Below are positions 1 through 4,657 of a stretch of DNA of 6,248 bases, piece after piece. The translations under genes and the position numbers were made by a program. The stretch is taken from positions 1-6,248 of the forward strand of contig JAFDCW010000289.1 in NCBI GenBank assembly GCA_019312705.1, given 5' to 3'. This DNA is from Deltaproteobacteria bacterium. GTDB lineage: Bacteria; Myxococcota; Polyangia; Polyangiales; B10-G4. The notes under the pieces were generated by a model. The model did not search any database. It was not told where the DNA came from and saw only the letters and a program-made list of their open reading frames with translations. Each line of letters opens with the position of its first letter. The first letter of the stretch is position 1.

Positions 1-269
1 GCCGCGGCCTCGACGATGCCGGCCCGGGCGACGTGCTCTCGGACGGCGTCGCGGACCTCGGCGAGCTCTTCGGCGGCGTCGTCGCCGGGCACCGAGGGCG
101 CCTCGGACCTTTGGCCGTTGTCCCGGGCGTCCATCACCTGGGGGACCACCATGCGGTGGCCTTCGAGGGCCGGGATGGTCGAGACATCGGCCGTCCGGTA
201 GCTGTGGCTGACGCCGCAGGCGGTCAGAAAAAATGAGACAAAGGCAGCAATCGTGAGGGTCGAGCGCAT
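1..269 (-). CDS. Putative lipoprotein, N-terminal part (runs off left edge)
   Basis: The minus strand reads ATG at 269-267 and stays open for 89 codons to the window edge, so the C-terminus is missing. The N-terminus is a lipoprotein signal peptide: Arg2, a hydrophobic stretch (about residues 5-16), then the lipobox L-T-A-C with the lipidated cysteine at residue 18. The +2 residue is Gly, not Asp, which under the Lol sorting rule suggests the outer membrane. A strong Shine-Dalgarno (GGAGGA, six bases before the ATG) supports this start. The rest is a low-complexity, charged linker (about 45-65) and then an Ala/Glu/Arg-rich segment that looks helical (about 66-89). I do not recognise a domain, and no function can be assigned from this fragment. 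It lies downstream of the subtilase on the same strand but behind a strong terminator, so it is probably transcribed separately. Confidence 0.82.
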   Translation of the reverse strand, partial: MRSTLTIAAFVSFFLTACGVSHSYRTADVSTIPALEGHRMVVPQVMDARDNGQRSEAPSVPGDDAAEELAEVRDAVREHVARAGIVEAA

Positions 270-275
270 GACGGG

Positions 276-281
276 TCCTCC
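276..281 (-). promoter_or_regulatory. Ribosome binding site of the left-edge lipoprotein
   Basis: The minus strand reads GGAGGA, followed by six bases and then the ATG at 269. This is a near-perfect Shine-Dalgarno at ideal spacing, and it fixes the start of a gene whose end is outside the window. Confidence 0.85.
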
Positions 282-376
282 GTGATGCGCCCTTATCGGA
301 GGGGCTGTGGCTCAGTTGCGGACCAATATTCGCTTTCGCAGGTTGCCGTCCCGGAGCCGTGGAAGAGCCGCCGGAC

Positions 377-411
377 AAAGAAAAACGGGGCGACGCAATG
401 CGCCGCCCCGT
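377..411 (-). terminator. Rho-independent terminator after the subtilase
   Basis: A perfect 8-bp stem (385-392 ACGGGGCG with 404-411 CGCCCCGT) is extended inside by a 3-bp CGC/GCG stem across one A-C mismatch, with a 3-base loop. On the minus strand the hairpin runs directly into TTTTTCTTT (385-377). It begins 22 bases past the subtilase stop codon, so it should end that transcript and isolate the left-edge lipoprotein gene. On the plus strand the hairpin lacks a T-run, so it acts in one direction only. Confidence 0.9.
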
Positions 412-433
412 CATCACCGAAGAGTGCTGTGGT

Positions 434-2260
434 TCAGCGGCACGTCTTGCTGCCGCCGCGGCCGCGGCAGATGCCGCTGCAGCAAGCGGCGTTCGCGCGG
501 CATGAGTCGCCGGGGTCCCCGAGGTCACACGTCGGGGGCGGGGGCGGGTCGCCGCCGTCGCCGATGTCAGGGCAGTCCGAGTCGTCGGTGTCGACGTCGC
601 CGTCGCAGTCGTCATCGACTCCGTCGCCGTCGCAGGAGGTCTCGACGACTTCCTGGCCGGCGGTCGGTACGCAGTTGTAGGCCTCGGGGACGCTCGCGAG
701 GAGGTAGGTCACCGCGTCGTATGCCTGAACCAGGCCGTGGCCGAACTCGTCGTCGCGGCCTCCGCCGTTGAGGTCATCGGCGGTGGCGATGAGGGCGGTG
801 CGCACCTCCTGGGCCGATGCCCCCGGGGCCGCGCTCCAGACGAGGGCGGCGACGCCGGCGGCGTGGGGGGTGGCCATCGAGGTGCCGCTGAAGGTGTCGT
901 AGCCGTTGACGGGCGGCCCCCCGCTGACGGGCCGCTCCATGGAAACGGTCAGCGTGGCGTTCTGACCGACGTCGGCGATGGCGTCTGCGCCTTGGGTATC
1001 GCTCAGCGTGGCGATCGGGACGCCGAGGGTCCGGCCGCCGCCGAGGGTGGCGCTGAGGGCGCCTGCTTCGTTGTTGTAGACGAGCACGCCGATGGCGCCG
1101 CCGCGGACGGCGTTCTCGACCTTCTTGCGGAAGGTATCGCCGCCGCGCTGGCAGAGCACGATTTTGCCCGCGAAGGCATTTCGCCTGGGACGTGAGTTGC
1201 AGTCAAAGCCGTTGGCCAGGGGGCCGGTGACCTCGCCCTCGATGGAGCCTTCCATCGAGCCGCCTGCGAAGGTCTCGCTCGCCGTCTCGAGGGAGTTGGT
1301 CGCGATGTAGGGGACCGTCGAGAGCACGGACTCACCGGGAGCCGAGAGCTCGACCTGGGCGTTGTACTGGGAGAAGTCCGCCCGGTCGTCGGCTATGTTC
1401 GTTGCGCCGATCGAGATGACCGAGGCGTAGGACGCCGGATACGAGAGAGCGGTGGCGACAGCGTCGCTGTCGTCGTCGCCGTCGTTGCCGGCGGCTGCGA
1501 AGGAGAGCACGCCCAGGCCAAAGGCCTTGATGAAGATGGCTTCTTCGGGGCCGCTCGCGCCGCCGCCGCCGAGGCTCATGTTGATGACGTCGGCCTCGGC
1601 ATCCAGGCACTCCTGGACGGCAGCGATGAGGTTGGAGCTGTAGGTCCACCCGCAGTCGGTGCCGCCGAAGACCTGGACCACGTGGATCGGGACGCCATCG
1701 GGCAGGACGCCGACGACGCCGGTGCCGTTGCCGCCGGTCGCGGCGATGGTGCCGGCGACGTGGGTTCCGTGGGCGCACTCGCCGTCACTCGGGCTGCCGG
1801 TCACGGTGTTGCCGCTGAGGTCTGCGTGCTCGCGGTAGTACCCGCCGTCGATGATGCAGACCATCTTGATGGGTTCCGCCGGGCTGAAAGTGGGGATGAC
1901 GACCGAGTCCGCTTGAACCCGCCGGATGCCCCAGGGCGCGGGTTCGGCCATCGGCCGGCGGATCTGATCCTGCTCGATGCGCACGATGTTCGGGTTCCGG
2001 CGTAGGGCGGCGATGGCCCCGTCCGGGAGGACCGCGGCGATGAGGCCGTGGGCCGGAAGCTCGAGAGCGACCGCGCCCCCGGCGGCCCGGATGCCCGCGA
2101 TCCCTCGACCGTAGTCACTCACCGTGATCAGAAACCGACCGTTGTCCGCGACGTGCAAGGCGCCCCCGGTGCCATCGACGTCTGGATGCGCGAGCGCGCA
2201 CGCGCTCGCGAATGTGACCAGCAGCGCGATCAGTGCGGTCCGGATGCTCTTGTTCTTCAT
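434..2260 (-). CDS. Secreted S8 family (subtilisin-like) serine protease with PA domain and C-terminal Cys-rich module
   Basis: A predicted secreted endopeptidase of 608 residues. Residues 1-24 are a signal peptide (basic MKNK, hydrophobic core). ALA before His25 is a plausible signal-peptidase-I site, but A-S-A-C21 could be a weak lipobox. Residues ~40-103 resemble an I9 propeptide, ending in a NPNIVRIEQD segment. The S8 catalytic residues are visible: Asp138 (IIDGG, where DSG or DTG is commoner), His164 (HGTHVAGT), oxyanion Asn259 (AAAGN) and Ser461 (GTSMATPHAAG). A protease-associated domain is inserted before the serine (about 327-440: GKIVLCQRGG, GAIGVLVYNN, VPIATLS). After the fold come an acidic CDG/DDDCDG motif (537-565), a Pro5 linker (572-576) and a six-Cys module (578-607). 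The ATG at 2260 is preferred because it begins the signal peptide and has a modest AGGGGA upstream. A TTG at 2317 would bury the signal peptide behind 19 residues. Probably digests extracellular protein; the natural substrate is unknown. Confidence 0.95.
   Translation of the reverse strand: MKNKSIRTALIALLVTFASACALAHPDVDGTGGALHVADNGRFLITVSDYGRGIAGIRAAGGAVALELPAHGLIAAVLPDGAIAALRRNPNIVRIEQDQIRRPMAEPAPWGIRRVQADSVVIPTFSPAEPIKMVCIIDGGYYREHADLSGNTVTGSPSDGECAHGTHVAGTIAATGGNGTGVVGVLPDGVPIHVVQVFGGTDCGWTYSSNLIAAVQECLDAEADVINMSLGGGGASGPEEAIFIKAFGLGVLSFAAAGNDGDDDSDAVATALSYPASYASVISIGATNIADDRADFSQYNAQVELSAPGESVLSTVPYIATNSLETASETFAGGSMEGSIEGEVTGPLANGFDCNSRPRRNAFAGKIVLCQRGGDTFRKKVENAVRGGAIGVLVYNNEAGALSATLGGGRTLGVPIATLSDTQGADAIADVGQNATLTVSMERPVSGGPPVNGYDTFSGTSMATPHAAGVAALVWSAAPGASAQEVRTALIATADDLNGGGRDDEFGHGLVQAYDAVTYLLASVPEAYNCVPTAGQEVVETSCDGDGVDDDCDGDVDTDDSDCPDIGDGGDPPPPPTCDLGDPGDSCRANAACCSGICRGRGGSKTCR
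437..529 (-). other. C-terminal knottin-like six-cysteine module of the protease
   Basis: The last 31 residues (578-608) follow a Pro5 linker and carry six cysteines spaced C-x8-C-x5-CC-x3-C-x8-C, ending T-C-R. The C...C...CC...C...C order is the one seen in inhibitor cystine knots and related small disulfide-rich domains. From memory, short CCS-x-x-C modules also occur at the ends of secreted proteases in other proteobacteria. The knotted fold and any binding role are inference. Confidence 0.6.
566..652 (-). other. Acidic CDG/DDDCDG metal-binding-type motif of the protease
   Basis: Residues 537-565 of the protease contain SCDGDG, then DDDCDGDVD, then DDSDC. This resembles the E-x-C-D-G-x-D-N-D-C-D-G-x-V-D repeat often found in myxobacterial secreted proteins and grouped with MopE-type putative metal-binding motifs. 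It probably binds Ca2+ or another cation in the stalk between the catalytic and C-terminal modules. Metal identity cannot be read from sequence. The encoding DNA is a run of GTCG-like triplets. Confidence 0.6.
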
Positions 2261-2276
2261 GCCTGTCCCCTGTGCG

Positions 2277-2297
2277 TCCCACGAATATCTTGTGGGA
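2277..2297. repeat. Inverted repeat in the subtilase leader
   Basis: TCCCAC (2277-2282) and GTGGGA (2292-2297) form a perfect 6-bp dyad with a 9-base A/T-rich spacer. It ends 17 bases upstream of the subtilase ATG, just before the weak ribosome site. It could be an operator or a leader hairpin limiting ribosome access. Function is inferred from position only. Confidence 0.45.
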
Positions 2298-2368
2298 TAT
2301 GTCAGGAGGGCTAGCAAGATGTATGCGTAGGTGCGAGGCTCTTTCGCGGCCTCCGGGGCGATTCTCTA

Positions 2369-2430
2369 ACTCCCTAATATCACGCCATAAAACGAGTTTA
2401 CCGAGGCCGTTTTGCCCCCGTCTAGGGAGT
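2369..2430. repeat. Nested inverted repeats in the trx-subtilase gap
   Basis: An outer perfect 8-bp pair, ACTCCCTA (2369-2376) and TAGGGAGT (2423-2430), encloses an inner perfect 6-bp pair, AAAACG (2389-2394) and CGTTTT (2408-2413). The intervening arms are 12 and 9 bases and the apical loop is 13. Either strand could fold as a two-tier stem-loop. A third dyad, GTTCC (2432-2436) with GGAAC (2451-2455), starts one base after the outer arm. The left part is clearly more A/T-rich than its surroundings. Confidence 0.55.
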
Positions 2431-2476
2431 GGTTCCCGTACCATCCAGTTGGAACATTCCGTACACACCACACGCC

Positions 2477-2499
2477 AGGGCACCGCAGTCGCCCTTTTT
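2477..2499 (+). terminator. Intrinsic-terminator-like hairpin facing the plus strand
   Basis: AGGGC (2477-2481) pairs with GCCCT (2491-2495). An inner AC/GT extension with one bulged C leaves a CGCA loop. The stem runs straight into TTTTT (2495-2499) on the plus strand. The orientation is wrong for the thioredoxin-like gene, whose stop is just to the right on the minus strand, because there the A-run precedes the stem. It would stop plus-strand transcripts for which no coding gene is visible. Confidence 0.5.
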
Positions 2500-2506
2500 C
2501 GTGAGG

Positions 2507-2878
2507 TCAGTCTGCGGGGAATTCGGTCGCGATCATCTCGTCGAACCAGCCCTCGGGGCGGAAGCCGGACATGCGCCCGATCTCTTTGCCGCCCTCGAAC
2601 ATGATCAGCGTCGGTGTGGCCCGGACCTTGAGGCGCGAGAGCAGGGTGGGCTCGGCGTCGGTATTGATCTCGACGACGCGGACCCGACCTTCGTGTTTGG
2701 TCGCGACGTTGACCAGAACCGGCACCAGCTTTCTGCACGGCGCGCAGCTCTCGGACCACACATCGACGATCACCGGGATGTCGCTCTTGACGACCAACTC
2801 CGAGAACGCAGCCATCGTACGAATGGGCGCCGGGGTGACTTTGGGCCCGCCGCCGAAGAGATTACCGAGTAAACCCAT
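2507..2878 (-). CDS. Thioredoxin-fold protein with CAPC active site
   Basis: A complete 123-residue thioredoxin-like protein, close to the usual thioredoxin size (about 105-110) plus a 16-residue Gly/Pro-rich lead (MGLLGNLFGGG, then KVTPAP). The fold signatures are in order: PVIVDVW (35-41), the redox motif W-S-E-S-C45-A-P-C48-R-K, the central VVEINTD strand (68-74), and the cis-proline loop RATPTL with Pro89. It likely reduces or exchanges disulfides in the cytoplasm, since there is no signal peptide or membrane segment. The active site is CAPC instead of the canonical CGPC, which may shift redox potential or partner choice. The ATG at 2878 has no good Shine-Dalgarno, and neither does the next ATG (residue 22), which would trim the first strand. 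It starts 67 bp after the cysS stop on the same strand, so co-transcription with cysS is possible. I would not call it trxA without phylogeny. Confidence 0.9.
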   Translation of the reverse strand: MGLLGNLFGGGPKVTPAPIRTMAAFSELVVKSDIPVIVDVWSESCAPCRKLVPVLVNVATKHEGRVRVVEINTDAEPTLLSRLKVRATPTLIMFEGGKEIGRMSGFRPEGWFDEMIATEFPAD

Positions 2879-2945
2879 AGTGGAAGGTTGGTGTCGCTTT
2901 GCGGGTTGGGCAACCCCGTGACCTCACAGGGTCCTCGATGCCGCT

Positions 2946-4442
2946 TCAGTTCACGGTCCAGACCGTGCCGTCGGGGGAGTCGAGCAACTCGACGCCCATC
3001 TCCGTGAGCTCGCCGCGCACGGCGTCGGCGCGTTCGAAGTCCTTGTCGGCGCGGGCCTGGGCTCGTTCGGCGATCTTCGCTTCCACGGTCGCCGCCTCGA
3101 TGCCCTTCGCCGCGGCGCGGCGATCGCGGATGCCGAGGAGGACTGCGTCTGCATCCTTGGTCCCGAGGCCGAGCTCGGCGTCGAGGCGCTCGAAGCCCAC
3201 CTTGGCGGCCTCGACCCAGCTCAAAGGGGCCTTGCCCTTCTTGCCCTTGGCCTTCTCGGTCAGGTCGTTGACGGCCTTGAGGAAGGCGCTCGCCTCGGCG
3301 AGGGCGGCGGGGAAGCTGAGGTCTTCGTCGAGGGCTGCCGCGAGCTTCGCCGGGAACTCGCCGAGCTCCTCGGGCAGCGCGTCGTCGCGGGGCACGATGC
3401 GCTTTGCGGGGATGTCGGCGAGGCGCTTCTTGGCGTTGTAGAGGTATTCGACGCGGCGCTCGGCCTCTTCGAACTGCGGGAAGCCGGTGATGTTGCCCTC
3501 CTCGTCGACGGTCCAGTCGAGGTTCAGGGGCGCCCGGTAGTGGCAGGTGAGGTTGAACCAGCGGACGGCCTCGGGCTCGACGCGCTTGTAGAGCTCCCGG
3601 GCGGTGAAGAAGTTGCCGAGGCTCTTCGACATCTTCTCTTTGTTCACCTCGATGAAGCCGTTGTGCATCCAGTACTTCGCCATCGGCTTGCCGGTCGCGG
3701 CTTCACTCTGAGCGATTTCGTTTTCGTGGTGCGGGAAAACGAGGTCGAGGCCGCCGCCGTGCAGGTCGAAGCTCTCACCGAGGTGGGCCATGCTCATCGC
3801 CGAGCACTCGATGTGCCACCCCGGCCGTCCCTCGCCCCAGGGGGAAGACCAGCTCGGGCCGTCGCCGGCGTTGCCCTTCCAGAGCGCGAAGTCCTCGGGG
3901 CTCTCCTTCTTGGCTTGCTGCGTGTCCGCCGTTCGGCCGCTCGCGCCGGACTGGTGGTCCTCCATCTTGCGATGGCTGAGCTTGCCGTAGTCTTTGAAGG
4001 ACTTGACCCGGAAGTAGACGTCGCCGCCGGCCTCGTAGGCCGAGCCGTTGTCGATGAGGCGCTGAATGAGCTCGTGGATCTGAGTCAGGTGCTCACTCAC
4101 CCGGGGCTCGATGTCCGGGTCGATGTTGCCCACCGCCCGCATGTCTTCCTGGTAGGCCGCCTCGAAGCGCTTCGCGAGCTCGGTCGGCTCTTCGCCGCTC
4201 TCCTGGCTGCGCTTGATGATCTTGTCGTCGATGTCGGTGACGTTGCGGACGAAGAGGACCTTCGTTCCCGTGGCTCGGAGGTGACGCACGAGGATGTCGT
4301 AGACGATCGCCGACCGGGCGTGCCCCAAGTGCGCGTAGTCGTACACCGTCGGGCCGCAGTAGTAGATCCGGGCGAGGTCGGGATCCGCCGGCTCGAAGGT
4401 CTCTTTTTGACTCGTGAGGGTGTTGTACAGGCGCAAAGTCAT
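2946..4442 (-). CDS. cysS: Cysteinyl-tRNA synthetase
   Basis: Class I aminoacyl-tRNA synthetase that charges tRNA-Cys with cysteine in the cytoplasm, an essential step of translation. At 498 residues it is a normal full-length CysRS. The N-terminal MTLRLYNTLT is typical of the family. Visible motifs are the HIGH-type H38-L-G-H41 and KMSKS (270-274). The catalytic zinc ligands are Cys29 (YYCGPTVY), Cys213 (IECSAMS), His238 and Glu242 (HHENEIAQSE). The C-terminal helical DALR-type anticodon-binding region (about 360-430) is followed by the usual ending with RADKDFERADAVR (464-476) and a final GTVWTV. An in-frame GTG at 4481 would add 13 residues. The ATG at 4442 is preferred because the family start aligns there, although neither has a strong Shine-Dalgarno. 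The gene is divergent from the lipoprotein at 4658 and sits upstream of the thioredoxin-like gene. Confidence 0.98.
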   Translation of the reverse strand: MTLRLYNTLTSQKETFEPADPDLARIYYCGPTVYDYAHLGHARSAIVYDILVRHLRATGTKVLFVRNVTDIDDKIIKRSQESGEEPTELAKRFEAAYQEDMRAVGNIDPDIEPRVSEHLTQIHELIQRLIDNGSAYEAGGDVYFRVKSFKDYGKLSHRKMEDHQSGASGRTADTQQAKKESPEDFALWKGNAGDGPSWSSPWGEGRPGWHIECSAMSMAHLGESFDLHGGGLDLVFPHHENEIAQSEAATGKPMAKYWMHNGFIEVNKEKMSKSLGNFFTARELYKRVEPEAVRWFNLTCHYRAPLNLDWTVDEEGNITGFPQFEEAERRVEYLYNAKKRLADIPAKRIVPRDDALPEELGEFPAKLAAALDEDLSFPAALAEASAFLKAVNDLTEKAKGKKGKAPLSWVEAAKVGFERLDAELGLGTKDADAVLLGIRDRRAAAKGIEAATVEAKIAERAQARADKDFERADAVRGELTEMGVELLDSPDGTVWTVN

Positions 4443-4531
4443 GGGCCGGCACTTGTAACGCAGGGTAACGAGCTTGGCCACTCGCGGGCCCCGGAGATCC
4501 AGCTCATGCGAGACCTACGGCAATGGCCAAG

Positions 4532-4549
4532 TGGCTCGCCGACTAGCCA
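4532..4549. repeat. TGGCT-N8-AGCCA dyad in the divergent intergenic region
   Basis: TGGCT (4532-4536) and AGCCA (4545-4549) form a perfect 5-bp inverted repeat with an 8-base spacer. Its centre lies about 76 bp upstream of the start site predicted from the sigma-54 element at 4591. A short dyad like this can arise by chance in GC-rich DNA; an activator site is only a possibility. Confidence 0.25.
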
Positions 4550-4550
4550 G

Positions 4551-4582
4551 CCGGTGCGCCCGAAACGCTACAGTTTCACCGG
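4551..4582. repeat. Two-tier dyad upstream of the lipoprotein promoter
   Basis: GAAAC (4562-4566) and GTTTC (4573-4577) are a perfect dyad with a 6-base spacer. Directly abutting on the right is ACCGG (4578-4582), matched on the left by CCGGT (4551-4555) across a 6-base offset. It ends 8 bases before the -24 element of the sigma-54-type promoter. It could be a regulator-binding site or, on the minus strand, part of the cysS upstream region. Confidence 0.35.
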
Positions 4583-4590
4583 TCTTCCGT

Positions 4591-4606
4591 TGGCACGGCT
4601 CTGGCA
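4591..4606 (+). promoter_or_regulatory. Sigma-54 (RpoN) type -24/-12 promoter for the lipoprotein
   Basis: The plus strand reads TGGCACG-GCTC-TGGCA, against the known sigma-54 consensus TGGCACG-N4-TTGC(A/T). The -24 box is a full match. The -12 box has one change (TGGCA for TTGCA) but keeps the critical GC. GG (4592-4593) and GC (4604-4605) are exactly 12 bases apart, as required. The predicted start is about 4617, leaving a leader of about 40 bases before the ATG at 4658. If real, transcription needs an ATP-driven enhancer-binding activator. Confidence 0.6.
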
Positions 4607-4621
4607 TCTCCGTGTCGTCGT

Positions 4622-4639
4622 TCACGGTCACGGTCACGG
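4622..4639 (+). repeat. Triple tandem TCACGG hexamer in the lipoprotein leader
   Basis: Three perfect head-to-tail copies of TCACGG (4622-4627, 4628-4633, 4634-4639) lie between the predicted transcription start and the ribosome binding site, ending 7 bases before GGAG. The unit is 6 bp, so copy-number change would alter leader length rather than a reading frame. Confidence 0.7.
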
Positions 4640-4646
4640 CCGCTCC

Positions 4647-4650
4647 GGAG
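4647..4650 (+). promoter_or_regulatory. Ribosome binding site of the plus-strand lipoprotein
   Basis: GGAG followed by seven bases and then ATG at 4658. It supports the first of two adjacent ATG codons (4658 and 4661) as the start. Confidence 0.7.
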
Positions 4651-4657
4651 AAGAACC

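Larger units (their letters stand above)
2369..2499 (+). ncRNA. Candidate small structured RNA (low confidence)
   Basis: Read on the plus strand, this gap holds a nested stem-loop (2369-2430), an adjacent hairpin (2432-2455) and a terminator-like hairpin with T-run (2477-2499), with no supported ORF. That order suits an intergenic sRNA. Against it, I found no convincing plus-strand promoter, so the 5' end is arbitrary, and the two upstream stems are short or interrupted. The alternative is that these dyads belong to the minus-strand leader of the subtilase. Confidence 0.25.

Noticed and set aside
580..650. GTCG-rich tract as a possible CRISPR-like or satellite array
   Set aside because: The units are irregular, in frame and explained by Asp codons of the protease. 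There is no repeat-spacer periodicity.
307..771. Arg-rich plus-strand frame opposite the subtilase C-terminus
   Set aside because: The composition (runs of Arg) comes from reading the GTCG-rich Asp-coding repeats out of frame. It also crosses the subtilase terminator.
2258..2317. Upstream TTG start for the subtilase, adding 19 residues
   Set aside because: It would place 19 non-hydrophobic-led residues before a textbook signal peptide and would cover the leader dyad. The ATG at 2260 fits better.
2115..2759. Minus-strand 214-codon frame spanning the end of the thioredoxin-like gene and the start of the subtilase
   Set aside because: It overlaps both real genes out of frame, has an Arg-rich composition and contains no motif.
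2903..2916. GGGTT-N4-AACCC hairpin between cysS and the thioredoxin-like gene
   Set aside because: It is only 5 bp with no T-run on the minus strand, so it is not a credible terminator. It could be an incidental GC-rich fold.
4440..4481. GTG start for cysS, adding 13 residues
   Set aside because: CysRS proteins normally begin close to the LRLYNTLT segment, and the GTG has no better ribosome site than the ATG at 4442.
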